A stretch of DNA of 64,000 nucleotides from REEB95 sp035632055. Its GTDB lineage: Bacteria; Pseudomonadota; Alphaproteobacteria; ATCC43930; CGMCC-115725. A model generated the notes under the pieces. The model was not told the DNA's origin. It was given only the letters and a program-made list of their open reading frames with translations, and did not search any database. The stretch is from the NCBI GenBank assembly GCA_035632055.1, contig DASQHO010000054.1, forward strand, positions 42,917 to 106,916, in the 5' to 3' direction. This document shows, in pieces, positions 17,645 through 26,862 of this stretch. A program made the translations under genes and the position numbers. Numbering within the stretch: the first letter of the stretch is position 1; each line of letters begins with the position of its first letter.

Positions 17645-18568
17645 TTACGCCATTCGATTGGTAAGGGTGCCACAGCCTTCGATCTCGATCTTCACGACGT
17701 CACCTTTCTTCAGGAATTCACCGCGCGGCATACCGACGCCGGCTGGCGTCCCAGTGGCAATTACGTCGCCCGGCCGCAGCGTAAGCTGATAGCTGAGCCA
17801 AGATACCTGCTCGGCAACATTGTGAATCAGTTGATTGGTGTTCGAATTCTGCTTGAGCACACCGTTGACCCACAATTTGATTGCCAGATTGCCAGGGTTC
17901 TTGAGGAACGCCGCTGGTGTGATCCAAGGGCCCATTGGCGACGCATCATCGAAGCATTTCTGCCCGATCCAGTCATAGGCCATCACCGGCGGACGATCCT
18001 TGCGCAGCATCAAATCGCGCGCCGACAGATCATTGATGATGGTATAGCCGGCGACGGCGCCGAGCGCGCGCCCGACCGGTACGTTGTGCGCGGGTTTGCC
18101 GATAACAACACCGAGTTCGGCCTCCCAGTCGACTTGATGCGAGCGGGTTGGCAGCTTTGCCGGCGCATTCGGGCCGATGATCGAGTGCATTGAGGTCTTA
18201 AGGAAGAACCATGGCCCGTCGGGGCGCGTGGAGCGGTCGACCGAGCGACCCTGCGCGCGTGCCATTTCTTCCATGTGGTCCCAATAATTGGCGCCAGCGC
18301 AAAACAACCCGTCGGGATAGAGTACCGGCGCAAGGAGCTTGACGCGTTTGAGCGGTTTGCCGTCCGCTGACTTGATCTTGGCGGCAGCTTTCGCAAGCGC
18401 GCGATGTGCATTCGCCCAGGTTCCGAGCAGCGCTTTCACCGACGATGCGTCGATGCTGGTACCACGCAACAGCGCCGCTGCGGAATAGACCCGATCGCCG
18501 ACAAGGACGCCTGCTACCGGATTCCTGCCGTCGCGATAGGTCAAGAGGCGGTACTCGGCCAATTGCAC
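17645..18568 (-). CDS. fumarylacetoacetate hydrolase family protein
   Basis: The 307-residue protein matches the FAH superfamily (2-hydroxyhepta-2,4-diene-1,7-dioate isomerase, acylpyruvase and others). Key parts are FCAGANYWDHMEEM, the metal-site stretch QVDWEAELGVVIGK with its acidic residues, AVAGYTIINDLSARD, and the C-terminal GDVIATGTPAGVGMPRGEF. It would hydrolyse or isomerise a carbon-carbon bond of a keto acid using Mg2+ or Mn2+. It starts at GTG 18568, 8 nt after the coq7 stop, and is the last gene of a four-gene run. Substrate unknown. Confidence 0.9.
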   Translation of the reverse strand: MQLAEYRLLTYRDGRNPVAGVLVGDRVYSAAALLRGTSIDASSVKALLGTWANAHRALAKAAAKIKSADGKPLKRVKLLAPVLYPDGLFCAGANYWDHMEEMARAQGRSVDRSTRPDGPWFFLKTSMHSIIGPNAPAKLPTRSHQVDWEAELGVVIGKPAHNVPVGRALGAVAGYTIINDLSARDLMLRKDRPPVMAYDWIGQKCFDDASPMGPWITPAAFLKNPGNLAIKLWVNGVLKQNSNTNQLIHNVAEQVSWLSYQLTLRPGDVIATGTPAGVGMPRGEFLKKGDVVKIEIEGCGTLTNRMA

Positions 18569-18576
18569 CCCCTTTG

Positions 18577-19152
18577 CTAAATTCGCGTCGACAGCCAGAT
18601 GGCAATCCGCGAGCCTGTCTTGATCGCCGCCGACAGCAGGGGATAGCCCGGCGTCTCGGCGGCACCGTGCTTGAGCGCGGTGTCGCGATGCTCAAGCTCG
18701 TCGGCACGGAAATCCGCGACGATTGCCGCGAGGCCGGCGTCGGCATCGCCGAGGGCTTCGAGTTGACCGCGATAGTGCTCGTCTATGACCTCTTCAATGG
18801 CGACGGTGCAGGCCATCGCCGCATTTTCGCCCAGCATCGCAGTGGCCGCGCCGAGCGCATAACCGGCCACGCGCCAGAGCGGCGATAGCGCAGTCGGCCG
18901 CACGCGCCGTTCAGCGACCAATTTATCGAAGCGTTCGAGGTGGCGCTTTTCCTGTGCTGCCATGTTCCGCACTGCCGCAACCGCGGCTGAATTTTTGAGT
19001 ACCGCCAATTGTCCATCGTAAATGCGGGCAGCGCCGTATTCGCCGGCTTGATCGACGCGGATCATTCGTGCGATCGCGTCGGCGTTCGCGCGATCACCCG
19101 GCAGCCGCGCGATCTTGCGCACAGCAGATTCATTTCGATGTCGTCGACTCAT
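18577..19152 (-). CDS. coq7: demethoxyubiquinone hydroxylase, Coq7 family
   Basis: The 191-residue di-iron protein hydroxylates demethoxyubiquinol in the penultimate step of ubiquinone synthesis at the membrane. The expected carboxylate/histidine ligands are present: Glu38 (QAGEYGAA), Glu68 and His71 (EKRH), Glu120 (IEEVIDEHY) and Glu152/His155 (ELEH). Length is normal for the bacterial family. The ATG at 19152 overlaps the dsbB stop by 4 nt (ATGA), so translation is probably coupled. No proteobacterial UbiF is seen, which fits alphaproteobacterial Coq7 usage. Confidence 0.93.
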   Translation of the reverse strand: MSRRHRNESAVRKIARLPGDRANADAIARMIRVDQAGEYGAARIYDGQLAVLKNSAAVAAVRNMAAQEKRHLERFDKLVAERRVRPTALSPLWRVAGYALGAATAMLGENAAMACTVAIEEVIDEHYRGQLEALGDADAGLAAIVADFRADELEHRDTALKHGAAETPGYPLLSAAIKTGSRIAIWLSTRI

Positions 19153-19625
19153 GTGCGGCGCGTCCAGGCGAAGAACGCGAATGCAGCGATCAGTGACGAG
19201 GCGATGACATTCCAACCGGCGAGCGAAATGCCGCCAACCGACCATTGCACCTGATCGCACATTACCACCTGGGAATGCGCCAAAAGCTGTTTCAGCTGTT
19301 CCAAGGTCTGCGGCACGCCCCCATTATTTGTGCATGCAGTCGGACCGCGAAACCAATGGTATTCGACACCGACGTGATAGAACCCAAGGCCAGCGCTGAC
19401 CACGAATACCAAGGCCAGCAGCAGCAAGGCCGTGCGCGACGAGCCGACCGTCGGCAACACCAACGCCAGGACCGCGATCGCGATCGCCGTGTAATAGGGC
19501 CATCGCTCCATCAGGCACAGCTCGCAAGGCTGCAAACCGCCCCAATATTGCGAAATCAATGCCGCGCCAATCACCGCGATGGCGGCGAGGATGATGATGA
19601 TTAGCGGTTGGCGCGTGGTTGCCAT
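19149..19625 (-). CDS. dsbB: disulfide bond formation protein DsbB family
   Basis: The 158-residue protein has four hydrophobic segments and the two redox pairs of DsbB: Cys34-Glu-Leu-Cys37 just after the first helix, and Cys98/Cys123 in the second periplasmic loop. It would pass electrons from periplasmic DsbA to membrane quinone, which fits its place directly before coq7. I took the ATG at 19625; a GTG at 19640 adds five residues. The DedA-family stop lies about 20 nt upstream. Confidence 0.9.
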   Translation of the reverse strand: MATTRQPLIIIILAAIAVIGAALISQYWGGLQPCELCLMERWPYYTAIAIAVLALVLPTVGSSRTALLLLALVFVVSAGLGFYHVGVEYHWFRGPTACTNNGGVPQTLEQLKQLLAHSQVVMCDQVQWSVGGISLAGWNVIASSLIAAFAFFAWTRRT

Positions 19626-19643
19626 GGACTTACCGGACACGGC

Positions 19644-20279
19644 CTAGTCGTTGGGCCGCAGGCGGTGTTTGAGATGCCACCAGATATAACAGCCGATGCC
19701 AAGCACGATGATGCCGACGATGGCAATGTCGAAGCGCTGCATGATCGCGCGCAGCCGGGGGTCGCGATCCCATTGCTCGCCCAGCTTGTAACCAACATAG
19801 GCGAGTGCAAAGCACCAAGGCCATGAGCCGATGAATGTATAGATCTGGAATTTAATTTGCGACATGCCCGCGATGCCGGCCGGCAGCGCGATGAAGGTGC
19901 GCACCACCGGCAGCAGCCGTCCGATCAAAACCGTGATGCTGCCGTAACGCGCGAAAAAATCGTGTGCCCAATCGAGTTCGCGCCGGCCCATCAGCACATA
20001 GCCGCCCCAACGCTCGATGAATGGGCGGCCGCCGTAATGGCCGATGGCGTAGGCAACGGTTGAACCTAGGTTGCAACCGAGGGCACCCGCCGTTGCCACC
20101 AGGACGAGGTCGAAACGGCCGGTGAAAACTAGGTAGCCGGAAAACGGCATGATAACTTCGGACGGGAGCGGAACGCAGGCCGATTCGATCGCCATCAGGA
20201 TGACAATACCGGAATAGCCGAGGCCGGAAATCGTCGTGACGATCAAGCCGGCCAGCGACGGAACGATCTTGGCGAGCAT
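19644..20279 (-). CDS. DedA family membrane protein (VTT domain)
   Basis: The 211-residue protein has the SNARE-associated/VTT domain: ESACVPLPSEVIMPFSGYL near the N-terminus (the E-x-PxPSE signature), then GALGCNLGSTVAYAIGHYGG and the FIGRLLPVVRTFIALPAGIA-type arm (read here as GRLLPVVRTFIALPAGIAGM), with five or so membrane segments. DedA proteins are undecaprenyl-phosphate or phospholipid scramblases/flippases. It begins the dedA-dsbB-coq7-FAH run on the minus strand. The ATG at 20279 is clear. Confidence 0.9.
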   Translation of the reverse strand: MLAKIVPSLAGLIVTTISGLGYSGIVILMAIESACVPLPSEVIMPFSGYLVFTGRFDLVLVATAGALGCNLGSTVAYAIGHYGGRPFIERWGGYVLMGRRELDWAHDFFARYGSITVLIGRLLPVVRTFIALPAGIAGMSQIKFQIYTFIGSWPWCFALAYVGYKLGEQWDRDPRLRAIMQRFDIAIVGIIVLGIGCYIWWHLKHRLRPND

Positions 20280-20401
20280 GGAGTGGATTGGGCCTCAGGC
20301 GGTGTCGCTATAGAAGCGCCGATCTAGCCGCATCAGCGCCGTTGCCGCAAGCGCGAAGCCGGATTGACCGCGCGCGACCCCCGGCTATAGTGGCCGCCAC
20401 T

Positions 20402-20488
20402 GCCCCTGTGGCGGAATTGGTAGACGCGGCAGACTCAAAATCTGTTATCCGCAAGGATGTGCTGGTTCGAGTCCGGCCAGGGGCACCA
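20402..20488 (+). tRNA. tRNA-Leu, anticodon CAA
   Basis: The 87-nt gene starts GCCCCTG, which pairs with CAGGGGC at 20478-20484, followed by A and an encoded CCA (20486-20488). The D-arm reads GGCGGAATTGGTAGACG, the anticodon stem-loop GCAGA-CTCAAAA-TCTGT gives anticodon CAA for UUG codons, a long variable arm (class II tRNA) follows, and the T-loop is GGTTCGAGTCC. All agree with a leucine tRNA. Confidence 0.95.
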
Positions 20489-20513
20489 GTGAATTCAAAG
20501 GGGGGTAAGCATC

Positions 20514-20768
20514 ATGCAAGGCAGCGGCATTATCGTCCTGTTGCTCGTCGGATTGGTCGCCGGCTGGCTCGCGGGCCAGATCGTGCGCGGTCGTGGCTTC
20601 GGGCTGATTGGTGATCTGGTCGTCGGTGTCGTTGGCGCCTTCATCGGCAGCTGGATCTTCGGCGCGCTCGGTATCTTCGTCGGCATGGGCCTCATCGGCG
20701 CGGTCATCAGCGCGACCATTGGTGCGGTGATCCTCGTCGCGATTATCCGGCTGATTCGCCGCGCTTAG
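20514..20768 (+). CDS. GlsB/YeaQ/YmgE family small membrane protein
   Basis: The 84-residue protein has three hydrophobic helices with many glycines: GLVAGWLAGQIVRGRGFGLIGD, the family's signature arrangement, then VGVVGAFIGSWIFG and IGAVILVAIIRLIRRA. This transglycosylase-associated/stress-response family is of unknown molecular function. GGGGG lies about 8 nt before the ATG. It begins 26 nt after the tRNA-Leu gene and may be read through from it. Confidence 0.9.
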   Translation: MQGSGIIVLLLVGLVAGWLAGQIVRGRGFGLIGDLVVGVVGAFIGSWIFGALGIFVGMGLIGAVISATIGAVILVAIIRLIRRA

Positions 20769-20794
20769 CGGCCGCCGCAGCGTGCCAGCTTCGT

Positions 20795-23578
20795 TCAGCC
20801 GCTGTTGCGCAGGCCGGTGGCGATGCCATTGATGGTGCGGTGGATGTCGCGCACTGTGTCCTCACCGGTGTCGCCGGAACGGTGGCGCTTCAGCAACTCG
20901 ATCTGAACGTGATTCAACGGATCGAGATAGGGGAAGCGGTTACGGATTGAGCGGCTGAGCAACGGATTGCTCTCAAGCAGCGATTTCTGCTCCATAATGT
21001 CGAGCAGTGCAGCGACGGTTGCCTGCCACTCGCTGCGCAACCGCGTGAATATAGTCGCACGCAGCGTTGCGTCGGTGACCAAGCCGGAGTAGCGCTCGGC
21101 GATGGCGATGTCGCTCTTAGCTAGAACCATGTCCATGTTGGACAGTAACGCCGCAAAGAACGGCCATTCGCGGTACATCGCTCGTAGAGTCGACATGCCG
21201 TCTGCCGGACGTTCGGCGAGCCAGGCGCGCACTGCTGAGCCGAAGCCGTACCAGCCCGGCAGCATGAGGCGGCATTGCGCCCAGCTGAACACCCAGGGGA
21301 TGGCGCGTAGATCGGCAATTCGTCGCGATGGCCGCCGCGATGCTGGACGGCTGCCGAGGTTGAGATGGACGATCTCACCGATGACCGTCGCTTCCCAGAA
21401 GTATTGCTCGAAACCGGGCGTTTCGTAAACCAAGCCGCGATAGGCGCGATAGGCCTCGGCCGACAGCGTCTCCATTGCCGCGATGAATGTCGCCGGTGGC
21501 GCGGCAGCGGCGCTCGACAGCAAGCTCGCTTCGATGGTTGCGGCAGCTAGCGCTTCCAGATTGCGACGGCCGACCTCGGGATTGGAATATTTCGCGGCGA
21601 TCACCTCGCCTTGTTCGGTGATGCGGATGGCGCCGTTTACCGCTCCCGAAGGCTGCGCCAGGATCGCTTGGTAACTTGGGCCACCGCCACGACCGACTGT
21701 GCCGCCGCGACCGTGGAACAGCCGTAGCCGTACATCGTGTCGACGGCAGGATTCAACCAGCGCGGTTTCGGCCTTCCAAAGCTCCCAACCCGAAGTGAGG
21801 TAGCCGCCGTCTTTGTTGCTGTCTGAATATCCGAGCATCACCTCCTGTACGCCGCCGCGGCTGTCGATGAGCTGGCGGTAGATCGGCTGGGCGAGGAGGC
21901 GATCGACAATCGCGCCGCAACGGCGAAGATCGTCGATAGTCTCGAACAACGGTACGATGTCGAGTTCGATTTCATGGTCGCGCGGCCGGTAGAGGCCCAC
22001 CTCGCGCAACAGGAGCGCAACCTCGAGCACATCGGAAACGCCGTCTGCCTTGGAGATGATGTAGTTTGCGATTGCGCCTTTGCCATAGCGCTGTTGCATT
22101 TCGGCGGCGGCACGCAGGATGTTCAGTTCGGACGCGGTTTCCTCGGAGTAGGTGACCGACGGCGAGACTAGCGGCCGCGCCGTCGCGAGTTCGCTAACCA
22201 ATGCCGCGATCCGTTCGTCCTCACTGAGGCTACGATAATTGATGCCGGGTATTGCTGTTTCAAGCAGCTCGGCAACAACGCGTTCGTGTACGTCGGAATT
22301 TTGGCGCAGATCGAGCGCTGCGAGATGGAATCCGAACACGTCGACCGCGCGGCGCAAGTCGCGTAGGCGGCCCCGTGCCAACATCGCCGAGCCGTTGGCC
22401 ACGAGAGAATCGCGGATCACGACGAGATCGGCAGCGAGATCGCTGGCGCTGTTGTAAGGTGCAGCTTCGCCGACCGGCGTACGCAAGGCCTCGGCACCAT
22501 TGAGCGTCTGGGCAGTTGCGGCAACACGCGCATAGATCCCCGAAATTGCACGGCGATATGGTTCGCTCGCGCGGTGGGGTGAGTGGTCGGGCGACCGAGC
22601 GGCGAGGTTCCGAAGTTCGGGCGTTGTGCTCACCAGCAGCTCGTGCAGCGACAATTCGCGGCCGAGCTCGTGCAATTGGTCGAGGTAAAAACCCAAGGCC
22701 CGATCACTCTGCATTAGTACCGCTTGGCGCAGGACCTCGGCCCTGACAAATGGATTGCCGTCGCGATCGCCGCCAATCCAGCTACCCATTCGGAGGAATG
22801 ACGGCAGCGGCCCCGGCATTGCATCGGCGAGTTGATCCTCGAGCGTTGCATAGAGACGAGGCAACTCGTGCAGGAAGGTGTAATCGTAATAGGCGATGCC
22901 GTTGGCGACTTCGTCGATCACCGCGAGACGGCTGCGACGAAGCAGGGCCGTCTGCCACAAAGTAAGTACGGCACGCCGCAGCGCCTCCTCGTTGGCCGCC
23001 ATTTCATCGGGTGTGAACGTCATGCGGTCGCGTTCGGCAAGCAGGGTCGCGATTTCTCGCTCGCGATCGAGCGTGCTGCGACGCCGCACTTCGGTCGGAT
23101 GGGCGGTGAGCACGGGACAAATCAGCGCCCGCCCAAAGAAGGTGTACAACGCAGCCGGCGAAATTCCTGCATTGCGCACGACCGCAATGGCACGTGCGAC
23201 CGTCCCTTCACGCGGTGCTGATGTGAGCATGGCGTGCGCCCGCGTACGCCGGATGTGATGCTGGTCTTCGGCAAGATTGGCGAGGTGCGAAAAATAGGTG
23301 AATGAGCGGATGACTCGTGTCGTCTCGCCGCGCGAGAGGCGGTTCAAAGTGCTTTCGAGCTCTTGGCGTGCGGCCTCGTCGGCGTCACGGTGAAAGCGAA
23401 TCGAGGACCGCCGGACGCGTTCGACGATTTCGAAGACTGCCTCACCCTCTTGGTCGCGCAACGTCTCGCCCAGAACGCGTCCCAATAGCCGTATATCGTT
23501 ACGTAGCGGCAAATCCTTGTCGGGGATCTCAGCAATCCCCGGTGACTCAGTCGATGTCGCTGTTGCCCTGGACGTCAC
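20795..23578 (-). CDS. ppc: phosphoenolpyruvate carboxylase
   Basis: The 927-residue enzyme carboxylates phosphoenolpyruvate to oxaloacetate, refilling the TCA cycle. The catalytic histidine is in LTAHPTEVRRRS (about residue 160), the PEP-binding stretch is VMLGYSDSNKDGGYLTSGW (about 595), and the mobile loop is FHGRGGTVGRGGG (about 635). The sequence ends N-x-G-type (GLRNSG) as expected for a tetrameric enzyme C-terminus. The start is GTG at 23578; no better ATG precedes it. Length is normal. It converges with the GlsB-type gene. Confidence 0.96.
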   Translation of the reverse strand: MTSRATATSTESPGIAEIPDKDLPLRNDIRLLGRVLGETLRDQEGEAVFEIVERVRRSSIRFHRDADEAARQELESTLNRLSRGETTRVIRSFTYFSHLANLAEDQHHIRRTRAHAMLTSAPREGTVARAIAVVRNAGISPAALYTFFGRALICPVLTAHPTEVRRRSTLDREREIATLLAERDRMTFTPDEMAANEEALRRAVLTLWQTALLRRSRLAVIDEVANGIAYYDYTFLHELPRLYATLEDQLADAMPGPLPSFLRMGSWIGGDRDGNPFVRAEVLRQAVLMQSDRALGFYLDQLHELGRELSLHELLVSTTPELRNLAARSPDHSPHRASEPYRRAISGIYARVAATAQTLNGAEALRTPVGEAAPYNSASDLAADLVVIRDSLVANGSAMLARGRLRDLRRAVDVFGFHLAALDLRQNSDVHERVVAELLETAIPGINYRSLSEDERIAALVSELATARPLVSPSVTYSEETASELNILRAAAEMQQRYGKGAIANYIISKADGVSDVLEVALLLREVGLYRPRDHEIELDIVPLFETIDDLRRCGAIVDRLLAQPIYRQLIDSRGGVQEVMLGYSDSNKDGGYLTSGWELWKAETALVESCRRHDVRLRLFHGRGGTVGRGGGPSYQAILAQPSGAVNGAIRITEQGEVIAAKYSNPEVGRRNLEALAAATIEASLLSSAAAAPPATFIAAMETLSAEAYRAYRGLVYETPGFEQYFWEATVIGEIVHLNLGSRPASRRPSRRIADLRAIPWVFSWAQCRLMLPGWYGFGSAVRAWLAERPADGMSTLRAMYREWPFFAALLSNMDMVLAKSDIAIAERYSGLVTDATLRATIFTRLRSEWQATVAALLDIMEQKSLLESNPLLSRSIRNRFPYLDPLNHVQIELLKRHRSGDTGEDTVRDIHRTINGIATGLRNSG

Positions 23579-23820
23579 CGGTCAGGCCCCGTTTGCTCGA
23601 CCAACCGGCGAAGGCCTCTGCGCACCACACGCACCGGTTGCTGTCAGGCCGAATTCGCTTGTCATCGCCGTTATTTCAGTTGAGCCGCTGATCGGATGCC
23701 GATATTTAGCCGATCAGAGATGCAATTGTCTCACGCTTCGTTGCCGCATAATGGATTAGGCCGGAAGCGCCGCGACGAGATAGCGGTCCGCACCCGTGGC
23801 CCTACGTCAATTCGGCCCGT

Positions 23821-25137
23821 ATGACGGCAGATACTCCGATTGTCCGGCAAATCATCGCCGTCGCGATTGGCAATGCGCTCGAATGGTATGACTTTGCCAT
23901 TTACGGCTATGTCGCCGTAACCATCTCGAAGCTGTTCTTTCCGCCCAAAACGGGCTGGGGCCCGTTGCTCGCGACATTTGGGCTATTCGCCGTCGCCTAT
24001 ATTGTCCGGCCGTTGGGCGGCGTCATTCTCGGTCACTATGCCGACCGCTATGGCCGTAAGGCGCTGTTGGTCTTTCTCATCGGATTGATGTCGGTCGCGA
24101 GCGCAATGATTGCTGCAGCCCCTACTTATCAAATGGTCGGCATGGGTGCACCCGCAATCATTCTTGTCGCCAGGCTTCTGCAGGGCCTCTCGGCCGGCGG
24201 CGTTTTCGGCAGTGCGACGGCATTCCTGGTCGAGCATGCGCCACCGAAATCACGCGGATTCTATGGATCTTGGCAATTCTCCGGGCAAGGTGCGGCGATT
24301 CTGCTTTCTGGGATTGTTGGGCTCTTCGTGACGCGCTTCCTGAGTCCGCACCAGTTAGAATCGTGGGGTTGGCGCTTGCCATTTCTTTTAGGCGTGGCGG
24401 TCGGACCGGTCGGCGTCTATATCCGATACAGACTCTCGGAAACCCCGGAGTTTCTAAGAGAGCGCTTGCGTCATGACAGTGGCACGTCCGTCATGAACGT
24501 ATTGGCGACGTGCAAATACAACGTTTTGATTGGTTTTGGGCTTGTGGTCGGTGGCACCGCCGCCTTTTATGTCCTGTTTGTCTTCATGCCAACCTATGCC
24601 ATCCGAATTCTCGATCTCGGGTTCGCGGCATCGTTTCTGGCCCCCGTCGTCGCAGGTGTGACCGTCGCTACTTGCTGTCCACTAATGGGGTGGGCTTCAG
24701 ACCGGCTTGGGCGCTGGCCGGTCATGACCGTTGCGGCCACGGTCTTTCTGGTTGTCGTGTATCCCGGCTTTTGGTGGCTGCGAGCCGCACCGAACGCCAC
24801 GACGCTCGTCATTCTTGAATTCTGCTTCGGCTTCTTATTTGCTGCTTATGCAGGGCCGAGCGGAGCCACCATCGCCGCACTCTATCCTGTACTTGGACGT
24901 GCGACCGCAATGGCCGCCGCCTATAATGTCGGCGTCGCAATATTTGGTGGCGGCGCACCGGTCATCGTCACTTGGCTGATTATTCGAACCGGCAATCCAA
25001 TTGCACCTGCGTATTACGTTATGACCGGTCTGTCCGTCAGCCTAGTTGCGCTCGCAGCGCTAATGCCACGTGGCGCAGCTGACGACAAAGATTCACGCGT
25101 GACTTCGGGTTCGCTGCTCAGTGCCCGGAAAGACTGA
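23821..25137 (+). CDS. MFS transporter, metabolite:H+ symporter (MHS) type
   Basis: The 438-residue protein has twelve predicted membrane segments. The N-terminal AIGNALEWYDFAIYGYVAV and the cytoplasmic GHYADRYGRKALL motif between helices 2 and 3 place it in the MHS group (citrate, proline/betaine, shikimate and related acids). The QGLSAGGVFGSATAFLVE segment is also typical. The substrate cannot be named. Its last 45 nt overlap the 3' end of the convergent gene at 25093-25956. Confidence 0.9.
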   Translation: MTADTPIVRQIIAVAIGNALEWYDFAIYGYVAVTISKLFFPPKTGWGPLLATFGLFAVAYIVRPLGGVILGHYADRYGRKALLVFLIGLMSVASAMIAAAPTYQMVGMGAPAIILVARLLQGLSAGGVFGSATAFLVEHAPPKSRGFYGSWQFSGQGAAILLSGIVGLFVTRFLSPHQLESWGWRLPFLLGVAVGPVGVYIRYRLSETPEFLRERLRHDSGTSVMNVLATCKYNVLIGFGLVVGGTAAFYVLFVFMPTYAIRILDLGFAASFLAPVVAGVTVATCCPLMGWASDRLGRWPVMTVAATVFLVVVYPGFWWLRAAPNATTLVILEFCFGFLFAAYAGPSGATIAALYPVLGRATAMAAAYNVGVAIFGGGAPVIVTWLIIRTGNPIAPAYYVMTGLSVSLVALAALMPRGAADDKDSRVTSGSLLSARKD

Positions 25138-25956
25138 TCGAGGTGGTAATCCCATTGCCCGGTTGAGATCACCGGTCTCAATGCGCAGCCAAGATTCCAT
25201 TGCAGCGTCGCGTGGACACGTGAGTAAGTCGTAACGGTGCAGCTCGTCTCCCTCGCCAGGGCGCGTACGCCAAATTCCGAGGTCTATTCCTGTCATGCCA
25301 TAGATGTCGAAGGCGTGTCGTCGCACAAGCGATCCTTCGATGATTGCAACGAGCCACGACCAACGCCAATGGCAAAGAACCCAAAGATGGTGCAACCGTA
25401 GCATCGCCGCAAGCGTATGGCCACCCGTGATGCCCTGCGCCAAGTAGACCGATCCCGTGCAGACAACGTGGCACGCTTTGATCATCTTGGCGACGTTGGC
25501 GCGAACGACGCATTTGTCGGGGTCCTGCCACATTGTTGGCGGATGCATCACCCAGAACCGTCCGCTTTCCATCTCTTCCGCCAAGCTTTGCTCGCACCAA
25601 ATTAGACGAGACGCGATACATCCCTGCGGTTCGTTATCGCGGAACAGCGCCATAACGACAGTATCGTTGGGCGAGGCGTTCGGGTGAAAGCGCAGGTCGT
25701 TAGTCTGAATCAGTCGCTTCATACGCCCAGCACTCGCTCGATAAAGCCAATCGGCACTGACGAGATTGCGACTAACGACAAGTCGAAGCCCTTGCGATTC
25801 GAGCGACCTTAAAAGCGGTGGAATAAGGGTGGCGCCAACCATGTGGATGCGTTCGAAAGGGAATTTCTCGTCAGGAAAGAATTCATCGACGAAGTCGCGA
25901 AACTCATTGCGGACGAGCCGCAGATCGCTAGCAGGAACATGGCCACCGTCATGCAT
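25093..25956 (-). CDS. protein of unknown function (287 aa), possibly GNAT-like
   Basis: I do not recognise this protein. It is soluble and rich in Trp, His and Arg in its C-terminal half (LRLHHLWVLCHWRWSWLVA). A central TVVMALFRDNEPQGCIASRL strand pair and the YGMTGIDLGIWRTRPGEGD region vaguely resemble an acyltransferase (GNAT) fold, but no acetyl-CoA motif is clear. The 3' 45 nt overlap the end of the MFS gene. It lies next to the PAS_5/HTH pair, so it may belong to a small sensory cluster. Confidence 0.7.
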   Translation of the reverse strand: MHDGGHVPASDLRLVRNEFRDFVDEFFPDEKFPFERIHMVGATLIPPLLRSLESQGLRLVVSRNLVSADWLYRASAGRMKRLIQTNDLRFHPNASPNDTVVMALFRDNEPQGCIASRLIWCEQSLAEEMESGRFWVMHPPTMWQDPDKCVVRANVAKMIKACHVVCTGSVYLAQGITGGHTLAAMLRLHHLWVLCHWRWSWLVAIIEGSLVRRHAFDIYGMTGIDLGIWRTRPGEGDELHRYDLLTCPRDAAMESWLRIETGDLNRAMGLPPRSVFPGTEQRTRSHA

Positions 25957-26126
25957 GGTTTTGTCGCCTCATGAGTCGTGTTGTGTAGTGCCCCCATCCG
26001 GCTTTCGGCCGTGGGGTGCCGCGCCGATCATTCGTGCGCGCTCCAAGGTTGGGACATGGGCCGGAGCCGATCCACATCGCGAATTTCGGCGCGTGGCGTC
26101 CGCGATAATCGTGCGTTTCATCGGTT

Positions 26127-26615
26127 TCACCTGTGGGCTGGCAACAGACGCCCTGGCGTGCCCGGCGTGCGACACCGGACGGCTACGAGCAGCAGGTCCA
26201 CGGCTGTTTTGTGTGTTGCGTAGGGCAGGACGAGAACGTCGAAGTGGCGTGCGAAGCCATCGATGACTTCATCAATTTGTTCGTGAACCGGCGCCCGGCG
26301 TTCGACGACGTCGGTAAGCCACTTCAACGCATGTGTCCGCAGGTCGGCGAGCGGCAATTCATCAAGTGTCTTGCCGGTAAAGTCCGCTCCAAGCCGTGAG
26401 ACCAGTTCGGTCCCGTGGAGGCGGATACGGAAACCTTTCGGTGCGGAAATGACGTCGACCAATGCCAAATGGCCGAGGATGTAACGCATCTTGATCGGAT
26501 CGACGCTGTCTCGTGTCGGCATCGAATGGTTACCGCGTTCGTGGTCCCAATATTGGTAAAGACGGCGCAGTAGCGCGTCGCCAATCAATAGTGGTGCGGC
26601 GGTTAGCGAGGACAT
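26127..26615 (-). CDS. PAS_5 domain protein
   Basis: The 162-residue protein fits the alphaproteobacterial PAS_5 family: YQYWDHERGNHSMPTRDSVD near residue 20, then IKMRYILGHLALVDVI, FRIRLHGTELVSRLGADFTG and KTLDELPLADLRTHALKWL. It probably binds a small ligand or serves as a sensing module; no output domain is attached. I chose the ATG at 26615, where homology begins. It is divergent from the HTH gene at 26855, with 239 nt between starts, so the two may be co-regulated. Confidence 0.82.
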   Translation of the reverse strand: MSSLTAAPLLIGDALLRRLYQYWDHERGNHSMPTRDSVDPIKMRYILGHLALVDVISAPKGFRIRLHGTELVSRLGADFTGKTLDELPLADLRTHALKWLTDVVERRAPVHEQIDEVIDGFARHFDVLVLPYATHKTAVDLLLVAVRCRTPGTPGRLLPAHR

Positions 26616-26841
26616 GGTGCTTGACGGTTGTCTAAGACCGCGGGACGCGCCTTGATCGCCTGGCGCGCCCGCGATTGATGTGTGCTCCAACCCGAGGAGG
26701 CCAATAAATCGCGGCTAGTTCGCGCCAAATGTCGCAAGGCCGAATGGCCAGCGGCGCCTTTGGGCGGGGCATCGGCGGCGGGTCGCTGTTGGTTGGACTG
26801 ATATGCGAGAGTATGCATGATCGATAAAAATGCGTAATATT

Positions 26842-26862
26842 CGGGACAGGTCTGGTGTCCCG
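26842..26862. promoter_or_regulatory. perfect inverted repeat over the start of the HTH gene
   Basis: CGGGACA (26842-26848), a 7-nt spacer and TGTCCCG (26856-26862) form a perfect interrupted palindrome that includes the GTG start codon at 26855. A dimeric regulator bound here would block transcription or, as an RNA hairpin, hide the start. It is a good candidate for autoregulation by the protein it precedes. Confidence 0.5.

Noticed and set aside
20402..20488. tRNA-Leu as an integration site
   Set aside because: No integrase gene and no repeat of the tRNA 3' end was found near by.
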